Program-made: the position numbers and the translations under genes
Part shown: piece after piece, positions 12,863-21,690 of the stretch
Numbering within the stretch: position 1 is the stretch's first letter
Layout: every line of letters begins with the position of its first letter
Notes under the pieces: model-generated
The model's input: the letters and a program-made list of their open reading frames with translations, nothing else
What the model was told of the DNA's origin: nothing
The model's database searches: none
DNA from: Harmonia axyridis
Taxonomy: Eukaryota; Arthropoda; Insecta; Coleoptera; Coccinellidae
NCBI RefSeq assembly: GCF_914767665.1
Contig: NC_059501.1
Coordinates: 30,728,501 to 30,792,500 of the forward strand
Reading direction: 5' to 3'
DNA length: 64,000 bases

Positions 12863-13109
12863 TGTGGGATTTCACGTATGCCTACTTATGCGTTTTGTCC
12901 CTGGCACACACACCGGACTCATCAGTGTGACTTTGGTATATTTGTGTGCCGTGTCACAGACGCTTGGGGAATTTATTATTATCGGGAGCCGCCGGGACTC
13001 GTACCCGGCACCTTGTCGCATCTCGGTGTGTGAGTCTACTTCTTAACGTCTAGGCTACCGAGTGCTGTGTTTATTGTTGTTATGTGGAGCTTTATGAGAA
13101 GCCGCCACA
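12863..13109 (-). repeat. 3' LTR of the retrozyme-like element
   Basis: Matches the 5' LTR with about seven substitutions and a 2-nt indel. Two changes hit functional positions: the hammerhead G12 is A (12896), and the B box reads GGTACGA instead of GGTTCGA (near 13001). This suggests decay after insertion. Confidence 0.88.
12890..12963 (-). ncRNA. Hammerhead ribozyme in the 3' LTR, G12 mutated
   Basis: Same fold as the copy in the 5' LTR. Stem I is UGUGAC (12958-12953) with GUCACA (12931-12926), CUGAUGA lies at 12925-12919, and stem II is GUCC/GGAC. The conserved GAAA reads AAAA because G12 (position 12896) is A. G12 acts as general base, so self-cleavage should be strongly reduced. The predicted cleavage point would be between 12959 and 12958. 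Confidence 0.88.
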
Positions 13110-13111
13110 TA

Positions 13112-13121
13112 ACTCCCTCCC
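13112..13121 (-). other. Polypurine tract
   Basis: On the minus strand GGGGAGGGAG lies two bases before the 3' LTR, the position needed for plus-strand DNA priming in LTR retroelements. Confidence 0.75.
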
Positions 13122-13528
13122 CAGTGACGGAGGAACGAAACTTATGCGTGTTACGAGGTCAACGGTGCAGCCAGGTGATTGCCGCCTAATCAGAGCTGCA
13201 CCTCGCGGCATCGTGCGGACGGTGAATGCCGCCTATTCAGGTCCGCTATACCGCGGCAGACCAAGAAGCACCTATTGCACGACATGGGAATGGGCGTCTA
13301 GAGTTTCGTTGGAAATTGCAGATATATGAGAGCTACGCATCAACCTTCTGCTTTCCAGGACACATCGTTAAGACGGCCATTCTCATCACGTCGGGCTTGC
13401 GTGCTGTGTTGACGGAAAGACGAGGCTCGGCGTCCCATCGGATCTAGTGTCCGATGGACACCCCAGTAGCCGTAACGTTGAGCGGGGCAGTGAGTCGCCT
13501 CTGCGCTCCAACGCCGCAGCTTTCCGCC

Positions 13529-13546
13529 ATCACGTCGGGGTCACCA
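13529..13546 (-). other. Primer-binding site fitting tRNA-Trp
   Basis: On the minus strand TGGTGACCCCGACGTGAT begins two bases after the 5' LTR. It is the complement of the 3' end of animal tRNA-Trp as I recall it (…ATCACGTCGGGGTCA plus CCA). CsRn1-type Ty3/gypsy elements are known to use tRNA-Trp. This fixes the element orientation as minus. Confidence 0.85.
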
Positions 13547-13574
13547 ATGTAGGATTTCACATATGCCTACTTAT

Positions 13575-13650
13575 GCGTTTCGTCCCTGGCACACACACCG
13601 GACTCATCAGTGTGACTTTGGTATATTTGTGTGTGTCGTGTCACAGACGC
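13575..13650 (-). ncRNA. Hammerhead ribozyme, type III topology, intact core
   Basis: On the minus strand the core elements occur in order. Stem III 5' strand GCGU (13650-13647) and C17 (13646) are followed by the predicted cleavage site between 13646 and 13645. Stem I is UGUGAC (13645-13640) pairing exactly with GUCACA (13616-13611). Then come CUGAUGA (13610-13604), stem II GUCC (13603-13600) with GGAC (13585-13582), GAA (13581-13579), and A15.1-C-G-C (13578-13575), which completes a 4-bp stem III. Loop I contains CACACACA and loop II UGUGUGUG, so the two could pair as the tertiary contact that natural hammerheads need. All conserved core residues are present. The open end at stem III is the form found in plant retrozymes; animal genomic hammerheads I know of are mostly type I. 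Confidence 0.92.
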
Positions 13651-13670
13651 TTGGGGAATTTATTATTATC

Positions 13671-13750
13671 GGGAGCCGCCGGGACTCGAACCCGGCACCT
13701 TGTCGCATATCGGTGTGTGAGTCTACTTCTTAACGTCTAGGCTACCGAAT
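13671..13750 (-). promoter_or_regulatory. tRNA-like segment with Pol III A and B boxes inside the LTR
   Basis: On the minus strand TAGCCTAGACG (13744-13734) fits the A-box consensus TRGYNNANNNG exactly, and GGTTCGAGTCC (13692-13682) fits the B-box consensus exactly, 52 nt apart. CCGGG/CCCGG forms a perfect T-arm stem around the B box. CGGTAGCC and GGCTCCCG could pair with one mismatch as an acceptor-like stem. I see no ordinary cloverleaf, so this is a tRNA-like promoter rather than a tRNA gene. It would start transcription near the LTR 5' end, upstream of the ribozyme. The 3' LTR carries the same segment with one B-box change. Confidence 0.75.
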
Positions 13751-14579
13751 GCTGTGTTTATTGTTGTTATGTGGAGCTTTATGAGAAGCCGCCACAGTAC
13801 TTTTTTCGGACGAGTGACAATTCGGTTTACAATGTAATAGTCCCTCTCTTCATCAAAAAGGGTTTGGAAATGTCCAGGCAAACTTAATTTCGATCAGGAA
13901 GTTGTGCCCTTTCAATGCTTATTAATAACAAATGTGCTGGGGGGTATAATGTTCGGTCGCCGTACCACTCTTATTACCATTGAACGAACAATGACTGGTG
14001 GCATCCACGTAGAAAACATTATTGAACCAATCATTGTTCCTCGGCCTCTCCACACCTCACACAAAGGGTTCAAAATCCTCAAGAGAACAATATCCAGAGA
14101 ATGAACTGGCCAGCAAACTCACCTAACATGAATCCAATTGAGCACATATGGGATTACTTAGGGAGAGCAATATCCAATTGCCAAAACCAATCTTAAACTT
14201 TTCAGGAATTGAGTTTAGCGCTTCAGGAAGAATGAAACGATATGCCTAAAAATTTCATTAATAACTAGATTGGTGGGATGCCTAGGCGTATTGGGAAGTT
14301 GATTGAAAGATGAGGTGATATTACGGACTTTTTAATTTGGATTCAGTTGTCGAATAACTATAATTGATCAGAAATAAATAAACGATAAATTCAGTTTTTT
14401 GTTTTCGTTTTTTCTATTTTGCCTCATCCTGCATAAAACAAAGAGTAACAAACAAGGAATTTCTATCAAATATATTGCAGTTGAAATAGAGTAAAATATT
14501 CATCTCATTTCCAGAACAAAGATTGTTTATTTCTTGAGAAATCTAGGGGGGGCAAGACTTTTGATGATGTGTGTATCTT

Positions 14580-14782
14580 CTCCTACCCATCCTTAGCCAT
14601 CCCAACACCTGAATACGAATCAACATGATCGAACTTCCTCAAACCGAATATAAGACGACAGCACCAGTTCTGAACAAGCTGTATACGATTACTTACACAG
14701 GCATTGATGCAGAATCCATGGACCACATCACAGTAGTCTAAAAGGGATTTTATGAAAGAGTCAACTAAAGTTTTCCTGACAT
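14580..14782 (-). pseudogene. Non-LTR reverse transcriptase fragment
   Basis: On the minus strand a frame reads RKTLVDSFIKSLLDYCDVVH followed by NRIQLVQNWCCRLIFGLRK and FDHV. This is the region after the reverse transcriptase fingers and palm in Jockey/CR1-like proteins (family pattern S..LSHLDYCDVVYG...IQ.VQN.CCR.I.GLRK.DH). Neither the catalytic domain nor a 3' end is present. It directly borders the right end of the Tc1-like element. Confidence 0.7.
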
Positions 14783-14962
14783 TGAAAGTAAATAAATGAC
14801 GACACCCAGCCGACGAAATGCACTATTCAAAAAACCTCTAAATGGCTACAAAAATCAAGCCTAGACTACTACAAAGACGACTCCTAGACTCCTAGATTCC
14901 TCACTTTATCGCATAAAACGAGCCGCCAACACACATCTGCCGATTATCCTCTAACTATGGAA

Positions 14963-16732
14963 TATACAGGGTGTCCCGGGAAGAATGCGACAAACGAATA
15001 CCATGAATTAAAGTCATCAAGGAGGACCCGTATCAAGAGGTTTCAATCGCCTGAGTGCCTTTGTTTGGGATATATAGGGTGATGTTCATCTTATGAGTGA
15101 ATTTTCACTGTTGAACAACTCTTTAAGTAATCGACCGAATAATTTCAAATTTCGAAGTTTTGTCACCCTTTCCTATCGCCTTCCTTCAATATTTCTGAAT
15201 TCGAGTAAATCAGATCCGAACTAGGAAAATTTCAGACTTTTCCTATTTTCGTGAATACTGCATCACCCTGTACGTGAACATTATGATTTTTTCCATTTTC
15301 GGAACCACAAAGAATCAATTCATTATAAAAATTCTAAATCTCGGCTTGTCACGGTCATACAGGGTGATCAATAAACATTCCCTTATGAGTGAAATTTTTT
15401 TAGTTCAATAACTCTTCAACAAATCCACCGAATAATTTCAATTTTTGAAGTTTTGTCTCCCTTTACTATCGCCTTCCTTCAATCTTTCTGAAATCGAGTA
15501 AATCAGATCCGAACTAGGAAAATTTAAGACCTTTTCTATTTCCTTGAATATTGAATCACCCTGTATGTTGATATCATGATTTTTTTTTCGTTTTCGTAAT
15601 AACAAAGAATTAATTCATAATGAAAATTTTAAATTTCTGCTTGGCGCCATTATTCAGGGTGATCAATAAACATTTCTTCATGAAAGAGATTTCATAGTTC
15701 AAGATATTTTCAATTTATAGGTAGAATTATCTTGAAAATTGAAGTTGTTTCACCCTTCACGAATGTCTCACCTAAGTTTTCCTCAAATTATTCAGGAAAA
15801 CTTATCAACAAGCTGGATAAAGAATAGAACAAAAACAGCAAATAAATTGAAAATATTTGATCTTCAAAACTATTAATCAAAAATAAAATATTTTCAGTTC
15901 AGCAGATATTGTTCAAAATGATATTCCTCCATTTTAATGCATTTTTGAGCAAGTTGATGTGATATAGTTGTTTCACAGATTTCGCTATCTTATTCGGTAG
16001 AATCGGTTGTACTTCTTTCATGAGGGAATGTTTATTAGTCACCCTGTATGATGGTGGCAAGCTGAGTTTTAGAATGTTGATTATGAATTAATTCGTTGTG
16101 TTTATGAAAACGAAAAAAATTATGATATTCACGTACAGAGTGATGCAATATTCACGAAAATAGAAAAAGTCTAAAATTTTGTTAGTCCGGATCTGATTTA
16201 TTCGATTTCAGAAATATTGAAGGAAGGCGATATTAAAGGGCGACAAAACTTCAAAAATTGAAATTATTCGGTGAATTTGTTGAAGAGTTATTGAACTAAA
16301 AAAATTTCACCCATAAGGGAATGTTTATTTGTCACCCTGTATGACCGTGCCAAGCAGAGATTTAGAATTTTTATAATGAATTGATTCTTTGTGGTTGCGA
16401 AAATAGGAAAAAATCATAATGTTCACGTACAGGGTGATCCAATATTCACGAAAATAGGAAAAGTCTGAAATTTTCCTAGTCCGGATCTGATTTACTCGAA
16501 TTCAGAAGTATTGAAGGAAGGCGATAAGAAAGGGTGACAAAACCTCAAAATTTGAAATTATTCGGTCGATTAGTTAAAGAGTTACTTTAAAATTTCACTC
16601 ATAAGATGAACATCATCCTGTATATCCCCAACGAAGGCACTCAGGCGATTGAAACATCTTGATGCGGGTCCTCCATGATGACCTTAATTTATGGTATTCG
16701 TTTATCGCATTCTTCCCGGGACACCCTGTATA
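14963..16732. mobile_element. 1.77-kb ladder-like foldback element with TA-CAGGGTGTCCCGGG ends
   Basis: The left end (TATACAGGGTGTCCCGGGAA) and right end (TTCCCGGGACACCCTGTATA) are inverted copies, and the inverted match continues inward over most of the element. The arms contain repeated inner modules: AGGGTGAT(C/G) words followed by TAAACATT recur at about 15075, 15362 and 15656, with inverted partners near 16022, 16325 and 16610. Each module also carries a copy of a ~150-bp unit with GCCTTCCTTCAAT and AATCAGATCCG. The arms are thus built from reiterated units. TA at both outer ends fits Tc1/mariner-type insertion. The centre (about 15700-16015) holds a transposase remnant. Confidence 0.8.
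15889..16018 (-). pseudogene. Transposase C-terminal remnant in the foldback centre
   Basis: On the minus strand a short frame ends CETTISHQLAQKCIKM then EEYHFEQYL and a stop. Insect Tc1/DUF4817-type transposases typically end with a similar A..CI...GGHFEQLL. One internal stop precedes it. The match is short, so this is an inference; if right, the foldback derives from such a transposon by loss of most of the gene. Confidence 0.45.
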
Positions 16733-18295
16733 CTTGCATTCATTGATTAAATTATGTGGAGCTTCTATACTACATACACCATCAAGCTAAAAAGTTGATT
16801 CTCTGAGAAGCTTCCTTAAGTTGACCTATATTAAAAGAGAACAACAGCTGCTTACCATCTGCATAAGATTGAGCAAAGACAAAACACCAAAACGACAAGC
16901 TAATTTGCGATATATAACAGGAAAAGTAGTATCATATCAGAAAACAAAATTATTTCAATTTTGAGAGCAATAAATTCTTATTCCTCATATCAATAACGCA
17001 CAATAAGAAAAGTTCTTAGGGAAGAAGTCACCCCAACCCGCATCTACAACCCCGAGAAAAATTCCAATCACATTAATGCCAGAAAATGGAAAGACGTGAA
17101 AACTCTTAGGACCTGAATATTTCTGAGTGAATTTATTGAAATCTTTCTTACCATCCCAGTTTATTGCGATGCCCTGGCCTGGTAAATAAAGGAAGGTGAG
17201 TGAGGAAGAAACGACAAGTGCGTGCGTAAATATAAAGAAAAAAGCGGAAACGCGACAAGGAAAAAGGTGAAAATCTTCGAAGGGAATCGTCTAGGGCGGA
17301 AGTGTAAATCCCCGTGGGTGATTTCACCTTATTGCGAACGAAAATTCGTTTTTAGCATTGACGCGTTCAAAGCAGCCATTGGTGAATGAACATCATCCCA
17401 CTCTGTGTTACAATATGATGTCAAAAGTTTTTATTTGGACGAGGAAATCGAGTCCTGTTTCGCAAAAGTCAATTTCCGGTGTTTTCATAGCAGGACAATC
17501 ACAAATTCATATATTCATGGAAGAAGATTTTTTTTCGGATATTTGCCCTTGGCAGAAATGAATGATAGAAAGGTCAAATTTAATTTTATAACTAACTTCG
17601 TGGGCATTATTCGAGAGAGACAAGTACTCTACAATTTTTATTTATGACTAGGGATGACTATCAAACTTGAGGTTTTTTCAATACAATGCCGTGCAATATT
17701 TCCTAATTATCAGGTATTAAGTGATATCTAATCTTTATTTTTTTCATCTATAATCAGAAAATTTTTTCAAATCATTGAAAAAAGAAGTTAATGAAATGGA
17801 AAAATGAGGAAAGTGGTGACATATATACAATTATTTTGAAACAGAAAGTTTATCGGGTATGTAGTCAATACACTACATACCCAATAACCTTTCTGTTTCA
17901 AATTATAAATTGTTAGTCGAGATTTACAAGTAGTTATTCAAATATTTGTTTCATCTAAACATTTCTATTTAGAATATAAAAATAAATGGACTCTTCTGAA
18001 AGTTTCCCATGAGCCATATCAAAATCATTTGAGAGTTTTCGTTTGAAGATTGAAGATTACATGAGCACAATGTTACCGATTTTGAATAGTACATGTTGGA
18101 TTAAGGATATCTAATTTCTAATTTTCTTTGAGTGCAAAAAACTTTACTTGATAATTTTTTGATATTATTATTATTGGGTTTTACATTCTGTTTTCAAGAA
18201 GTATGCAATATCTTATAGGCCTTCAACAGTTTGTTTTTCAAGAAATGCTTAGTAACGTACGATATTTTCATATTTAATTTAGTTCAATTTAATTA
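16733..18295. other. No gene recognised
   Basis: AT-rich, with short ORFs only (17358-17647) that overlap in two frames and resemble nothing known to me. A GC-richer patch lies at 17200-17350. A hairpin inside is listed separately. Confidence 0.35.
17835..17902. repeat. ~30-bp imperfect hairpin
   Basis: TTTGAAACAGAAAG...TATGTAG at 17835-17864 pairs with CTACATACCC...CTTTCTGTTTCAAA at 17873-17902, with one or two mismatches and an 8-nt loop. Probably a collapsed palindromic repeat. Confidence 0.6.
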
Positions 18296-18660
18296 AATAG
18301 GGCCTTTATTTCTTTATAGAAATCTCAAGGGGAAGTTCACCCATAGGTGTTCTACCAGTTAACCCTTGTTGATACATGAAAGAAAAAAAAAATTAAATAT
18401 ATACATACATTGTGTGCAATCCATCCAATAACATTGATAAAAAAAACAATAATAGAGCATAAAGAATTGAAAAAAAAATTTCCTTTTTTACCCTCTCGGA
18501 GATAGAAGGTGAGCTAGGAGGAACTGAGCAGGTATTCTCTGATTTTGTTCCTGAATCTGAGATCATTAAGTTGTTTCAATTCATAAGGTATTACATTGTA
18601 CAATTTACAGATGTTGTATCTAAAACTTCTTTGAAAAGTTGAGGTTCTATGATATATATT
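18296..18660 (-). pseudogene. 3' end of a non-LTR retrotransposon
   Basis: On the minus strand the frame ending at 18514 reads FQRSFRYNICKLYNVIPYEL then KQLNDLRFRNKIREYLLSS and a stop. This is the standard C-terminus of Jockey/CR1-like reverse transcriptases (family pattern ..YN.LP..LK....L..FK..L..YLL). A 3' UTR of about 210 bp follows with an AATAAA at about 18317-18312. The reverse transcriptase core is missing, so it is a 5'-truncated copy. Confidence 0.7.
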
Positions 18661-19573
18661 TCAACGACAAACAGATTTTTTTCCTGCTAAGCATATCCCA
18701 TCGTAATTTTTTGTCACAACGTGGAAAACCAAGACGTAATACAGAATTTATGTGGATCTCAGTCGAAGGAAAACTGTTCCCTAAATGAACAGTTACACCA
18801 TCTCCAGTCCTATTATCAGGTGGGGTTTCCTTATGAAAGCAATTATATTCTACAAAACAAAGTTCTTCACCAGGTTCAAATGAGATTCCTCCAGGCAAAC
18901 ACAAAATGGAATATTCTCTAACATTAATTGTTGGGATTTCAATACAACGCTGTTCCGTTGGGTGATTTTGGTGTTCATTTTAGTGGTGGATAAATTTTCA
19001 ATTGAAATTATGGTTATTCCTTATCCACGGTTGCTGTTGTTCTGAGTCCTTAAGAATTAGTTGGCTTTTCATTGTTGTTACGTTGAATCAATATATTGCA
19101 CATAATATTTTAATTTTTCTTTCCGAATCTGTTTCACCCTTTCGAAGTTGTTTTCAGTTTTTTTGTCGAGCACTATTTATTTTTTTCATTTTTCATTTAT
19201 TGCTGCTAAACAAATGGTTTTCCGTAGTGTGAATTCAATTGCCATTATACGTGGAAGCTTATTATGAAGTTATGAAGTGCACAATATGTTACCATTCATT
19301 TCATATTATTGAGTACTGGAACATGTTTAAATAAGGGACAGTGCGAATTTCATTATCGTTAAGAGTAGTTCAACAGTAATATATGTAGCCGTGTTGGTTT
19401 ATTACCCTGATAGCACTCATATATGAATTGAACAATCCCTTTGAATGAGCATAACGATCCCAACAAAATATACAGTAAGACATTTTTCACTCTAAAAATC
19501 CATGATACATGTCCCAACATCGGAATCGAGACAACACCAACCAAAGTTCTCTAAGCATAAATACACGACGATA
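18661..19573. other. No gene recognised
   Basis: AT-rich; the short ORFs on both strands are unrelated to known families. Confidence 0.35.
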
Positions 19574-19575
19574 TA

Positions 19576-21054
19576 CAGGGTCTTTCACAAGGAACCAAAC
19601 CCATATTTATACGGGAAACTACTGAACGTATTTTCATGAAATTCAGCACTTATAACTATTTCAGGATGCTGATGAAATCTAAAATATTTTCAAGGCATGA
19701 GCACCTCCGGTTTTTCCGGAAATGACGTCAACTTCCGTTTTTCAAATTAGAACACCATTTTTTTATTGCAGAAATAGATTCCTTAGAAAATTTCAAGTTA
19801 TTTTGATGTAACATTTTTCAGTTTTGGTTGGAAAATTCTCTCTGAGCAGGAAAAATCGAAAATAGAGCTCCGCTGAAACAAGAATAACTTCGAGGTTTTT
19901 GGATGGAAAATTTTCATTTTTGGGATTTTTCAAGATGTGAGATTGATGTATCCACTTTTAAAATCGAACTCGCGATTCATGATACAGGGGGTGAAAAAAT
20001 CGCTTTCAAAGTTATGGATGACAAAATCGTGAAAAATCAATTTTTTCAAATTAGAACCCCATTTTTTTATGGCAGCTATTGAATCTACGTTAAAAAATAA
20101 TGTGAGTGTATGCATCACACCCTTGCCCTAAAATGGATATTTTCTGAGTTATTCACAAAAAACTGTTCTTCGTCTTGAATTTTCAGCTATTTCTTTTCCC
20201 TTCACGCCAAAAAGATGAAATTTTCAGGAACGGTTATTTGAACCCTGCTGTAGATTTTTCACCCCTTCTTGAAACCGACCTCAAGTTACTATTAGGAGAA
20301 CCATGGCTAACTTAACGAAAGATCCAACATTTCTCAAGTTTGTCATGGTTCTGTTAATGGTATCTCTCGTTGGTCTGGGTCGGTCAGGAAACCTCTCAAT
20401 GAACAGTCGAATCGTTCTATCTACAACTTTATTACATTCTCCATGAAATAGAATGAGATTTAAATAATCTTCATTGGTAAAATTAGGCATAGTGATCGAT
20501 TTTATAACTTAATACGAATTATCACCAAATTAATAGTAAACACAAAATGCTACTGAATAAAGAGGAATTTGGCAGATGTAATTAATGATATCTATCATTA
20601 AAAAAAAAGAATGTAAAACATGGTAAGTTTTTGCATATGGTTCATAAGGAATTATTTATTTATCACTGGAGAGAAAACCGATGGCCGATTAGTTGAAATA
20701 AAGAGGTTTCCGATACAAATTCGAATCAAAATTCGTCATCTATTTAGGAACAACCTGTAACTTTTTTCTCTTGCATATTAGGGTAGTAAAATCTAAAACA
20801 TGGTTTAAGTAACAGTTCCTGAAAATTTCATCTTTTTGGCGTGAAGGGAAAAGAAATAGCTGAAAATTCAAGACGAAAAACAATTTGAAAAATGGAAGTT
20901 GACGTCATTTCCGGCAAAACCGGAGGTGCTCATGCCTTGAAAATATTTTAGATTTCATCAGCATCGTGAAATACTTATGAGTGCTGAATTTCATGAAAAT
21001 ACGTTCAGTAGTTTCCCGTATAAATATAGGTGAGGTTCCTCGTGAAAGACCCTG
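19576..21054. mobile_element. 1.48-kb CAGGG foldback carrying a DUF4817-like HTH
   Basis: The ends are inverted copies: CAGGGTCTTTCACAAGGAAC on the left and the matching GTTCCTCGTGAAAGACCCTG on the right, each next to TA (19574-19575, 21055-21056). The match covers 19576-19741 with 20888-21054. It then resumes at 20166-20243 with 20812-20886 (GAAATTTTCAGGAAC and TTCTTTTCCCTTCACGCC words), so the right arm has lost about 425 bp. The unpaired centre encodes the N-terminal HTH of a transposase (20281-20490, minus). Confidence 0.82.
20281..20490 (-). pseudogene. N-terminal HTH fragment of a DUF4817-type transposase
   Basis: The 69-codon ORF starts MPNFTNEDYLNLILFHGECN and continues with RLFIERFPDRPRPTRDTI and LRNVGSF. 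DUF4817 domains have the pattern YT..E...M...YG.C..N...A.R.Y..RFP.R..P....F.....LRE.GSF; both the RFP.R..P core and the GSF end are present. This domain is the DNA-binding head of a Tc1-like transposase group common in insects. The catalytic part is missing here. Confidence 0.72.
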
Positions 21055-21164
21055 TATATGTTGACAGAAAATTCCAATGTGTGTAGGTTTTCGAAGATAA
21101 TTCACTAGCTATGTAGATATGTACCTAAGATCTTCATCATCTCTCGGCTTCAACTCGTACGGTA

Positions 21165-21690
21165 CCTAATTTCCTTGTTTCTGAATCATTCCCATGACTT
21201 TCAGGAGTTTCAAAAGGCTTGTTGCGTCACTCCCAATGATCCTGCCAATTCTTGTTGCGTTTGACACGAGTCTTGATCCAGTAATGCCTCCAATTCTGCA
21301 TCTTCGAAAACCTTCTCTCTTCCATCGTCATGCTGGTCTTCGAGGTCAAAGTCAACGTTCTTGAAGCGTTGAAACCACTCTCGGCACGTTCTTTCACTAA
21401 TAGCGGCCAATAAGTATTTGAGAGAGCATTTGATGAGTCTCAGCCGCAGGTTTCTTAATATTAAAGCAGAAAATAAAACCTTCCGCAAATGACGAGAATT
21501 TGGCTCGTGAGCTGACATGTTTAATCGAGAATAACTTTATGATGCAGACACAAATCGACTAATAATCCGATGACGTTATGTTAAAAATTACTTAAGCTTA
21601 TTGTATGACATCTACGATCTAATCAATTCGACTACCACTTACTACTACAGCCATATATTGCAAAACGTAGGAAGCAAAGTTGTATACCTA
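21165..21690 (-). pseudogene. Mariner transposase N-terminal fragment
   Basis: Minus-strand ORF 21210-21518 contains SERTCREWFQRFKNVDF and VFEDAELEALLDQDSCQTQQ, the two HTH parts of the mariner DNA-binding domain, ending LGVTQQAF. The D,D34D catalytic domain is absent. The copy aligns with 470-950. Its 5' end with TTGTATAC lies near 21680. A ~40-bp extra segment near 21615-21655 distinguishes it from the first copy. Confidence 0.85.

Larger units (their letters stand above)
12863..13796 (-). mobile_element. LTR retrozyme-like element with hammerhead ribozymes (934 bp)
   Basis: Two direct repeats of 247 and 249 bp start with TGT and end with ACA and differ by about 3%. They enclose 438 bp of GC-rich DNA with no convincing ORF. 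The 4-bp sequence GTAC flanks both sides (12859-12862, 13797-13800), as for Ty3/gypsy-type integration. Read on the minus strand, a tRNA-Trp-type primer site follows the 5' LTR (13548-13796), and a GGGGAGGGAG tract precedes the 3' LTR (12863-13109). Each LTR contains a hammerhead ribozyme and a tRNA-like segment. Size, LTR layout, primer site, purine tract, ribozymes and lack of genes match the plant retrozymes described by Cervera and colleagues. Mobilisation would need enzymes from an autonomous LTR element; CsRn1-type elements use a tRNA-Trp primer. The structure is seen directly; ribozyme activity and mobility are inferred. Confidence 0.9.
13548..13796 (-). repeat. 5' LTR of the retrozyme-like element
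   Basis: The first LTR in element orientation. On the minus strand it runs from TGTGGCGGCTTCTC to GAAATCCTACA. In order it holds the tRNA-like segment (A box at about 13744-13734, B box at 13692-13682), an AT-rich spacer, and the hammerhead (13650-13575). Ribozyme and box B here have consensus sequences, so this is the better preserved copy. Confidence 0.88.
12428..14330 (+). pseudogene. Tc1-like transposase, interrupted and decayed
   Basis: From the ATG at 12428 the protein starts MPEHLISQFDQARIVDLNQE, a typical Tc1-like HTH start, with NHQIAQRLNSPRTSVSRIV as recognition helix. A stop follows at about 12590. Beyond a frameshift, STSTLRRWL...NLRARRPLRSPWLSP marks the second DNA-binding part. 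The LTR element is inserted at 12863 within NVLFSDE, the motif around the first catalytic Asp; that motif reads straight across the empty site. After it come GGIMFGRRTTL, the region of the second Asp (whose D-N-A-R-P-H motif is not recognisable), and NWPANSPNMNPIEHIWD at about 14105-14155 with the third catalytic position. Several stops make it non-functional. Confidence 0.85.
12210..14573 (+). mobile_element. Tc1-like DNA transposon, nearly full length, split by an LTR element
   Basis: The element is bounded by inverted repeats of about 28 bp, starting CATACATTATCAAAAG on the left and CACACATCATCAAAAG on the right, each continuing into AGTCTTG plus a C run. Both outer ends abut TA (12208-12209 and 14574-14575), the Tc1/mariner target duplication. 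The transposase frame lies between, in plus orientation. A 934-bp LTR element with its 4-bp duplication sits inside. Without that insertion the element would be about 1.43 kb, normal for Tc1-like transposons. Confidence 0.85.

Noticed and set aside
13084..13447. Protein-coding ORFs inside the LTR element (81 and 73 codons, plus strand)
   Set aside because: They run opposite to the element orientation, cross the LTR border, overlap each other in different frames and resemble no gag or pol domain. GC richness alone explains their openness.
13671..13750. A host tRNA gene on the minus strand
   Set aside because: A and B boxes and the T-arm are present, but no normal acceptor, D-arm and anticodon arms can be drawn, and the segment occurs identically placed in both LTRs.
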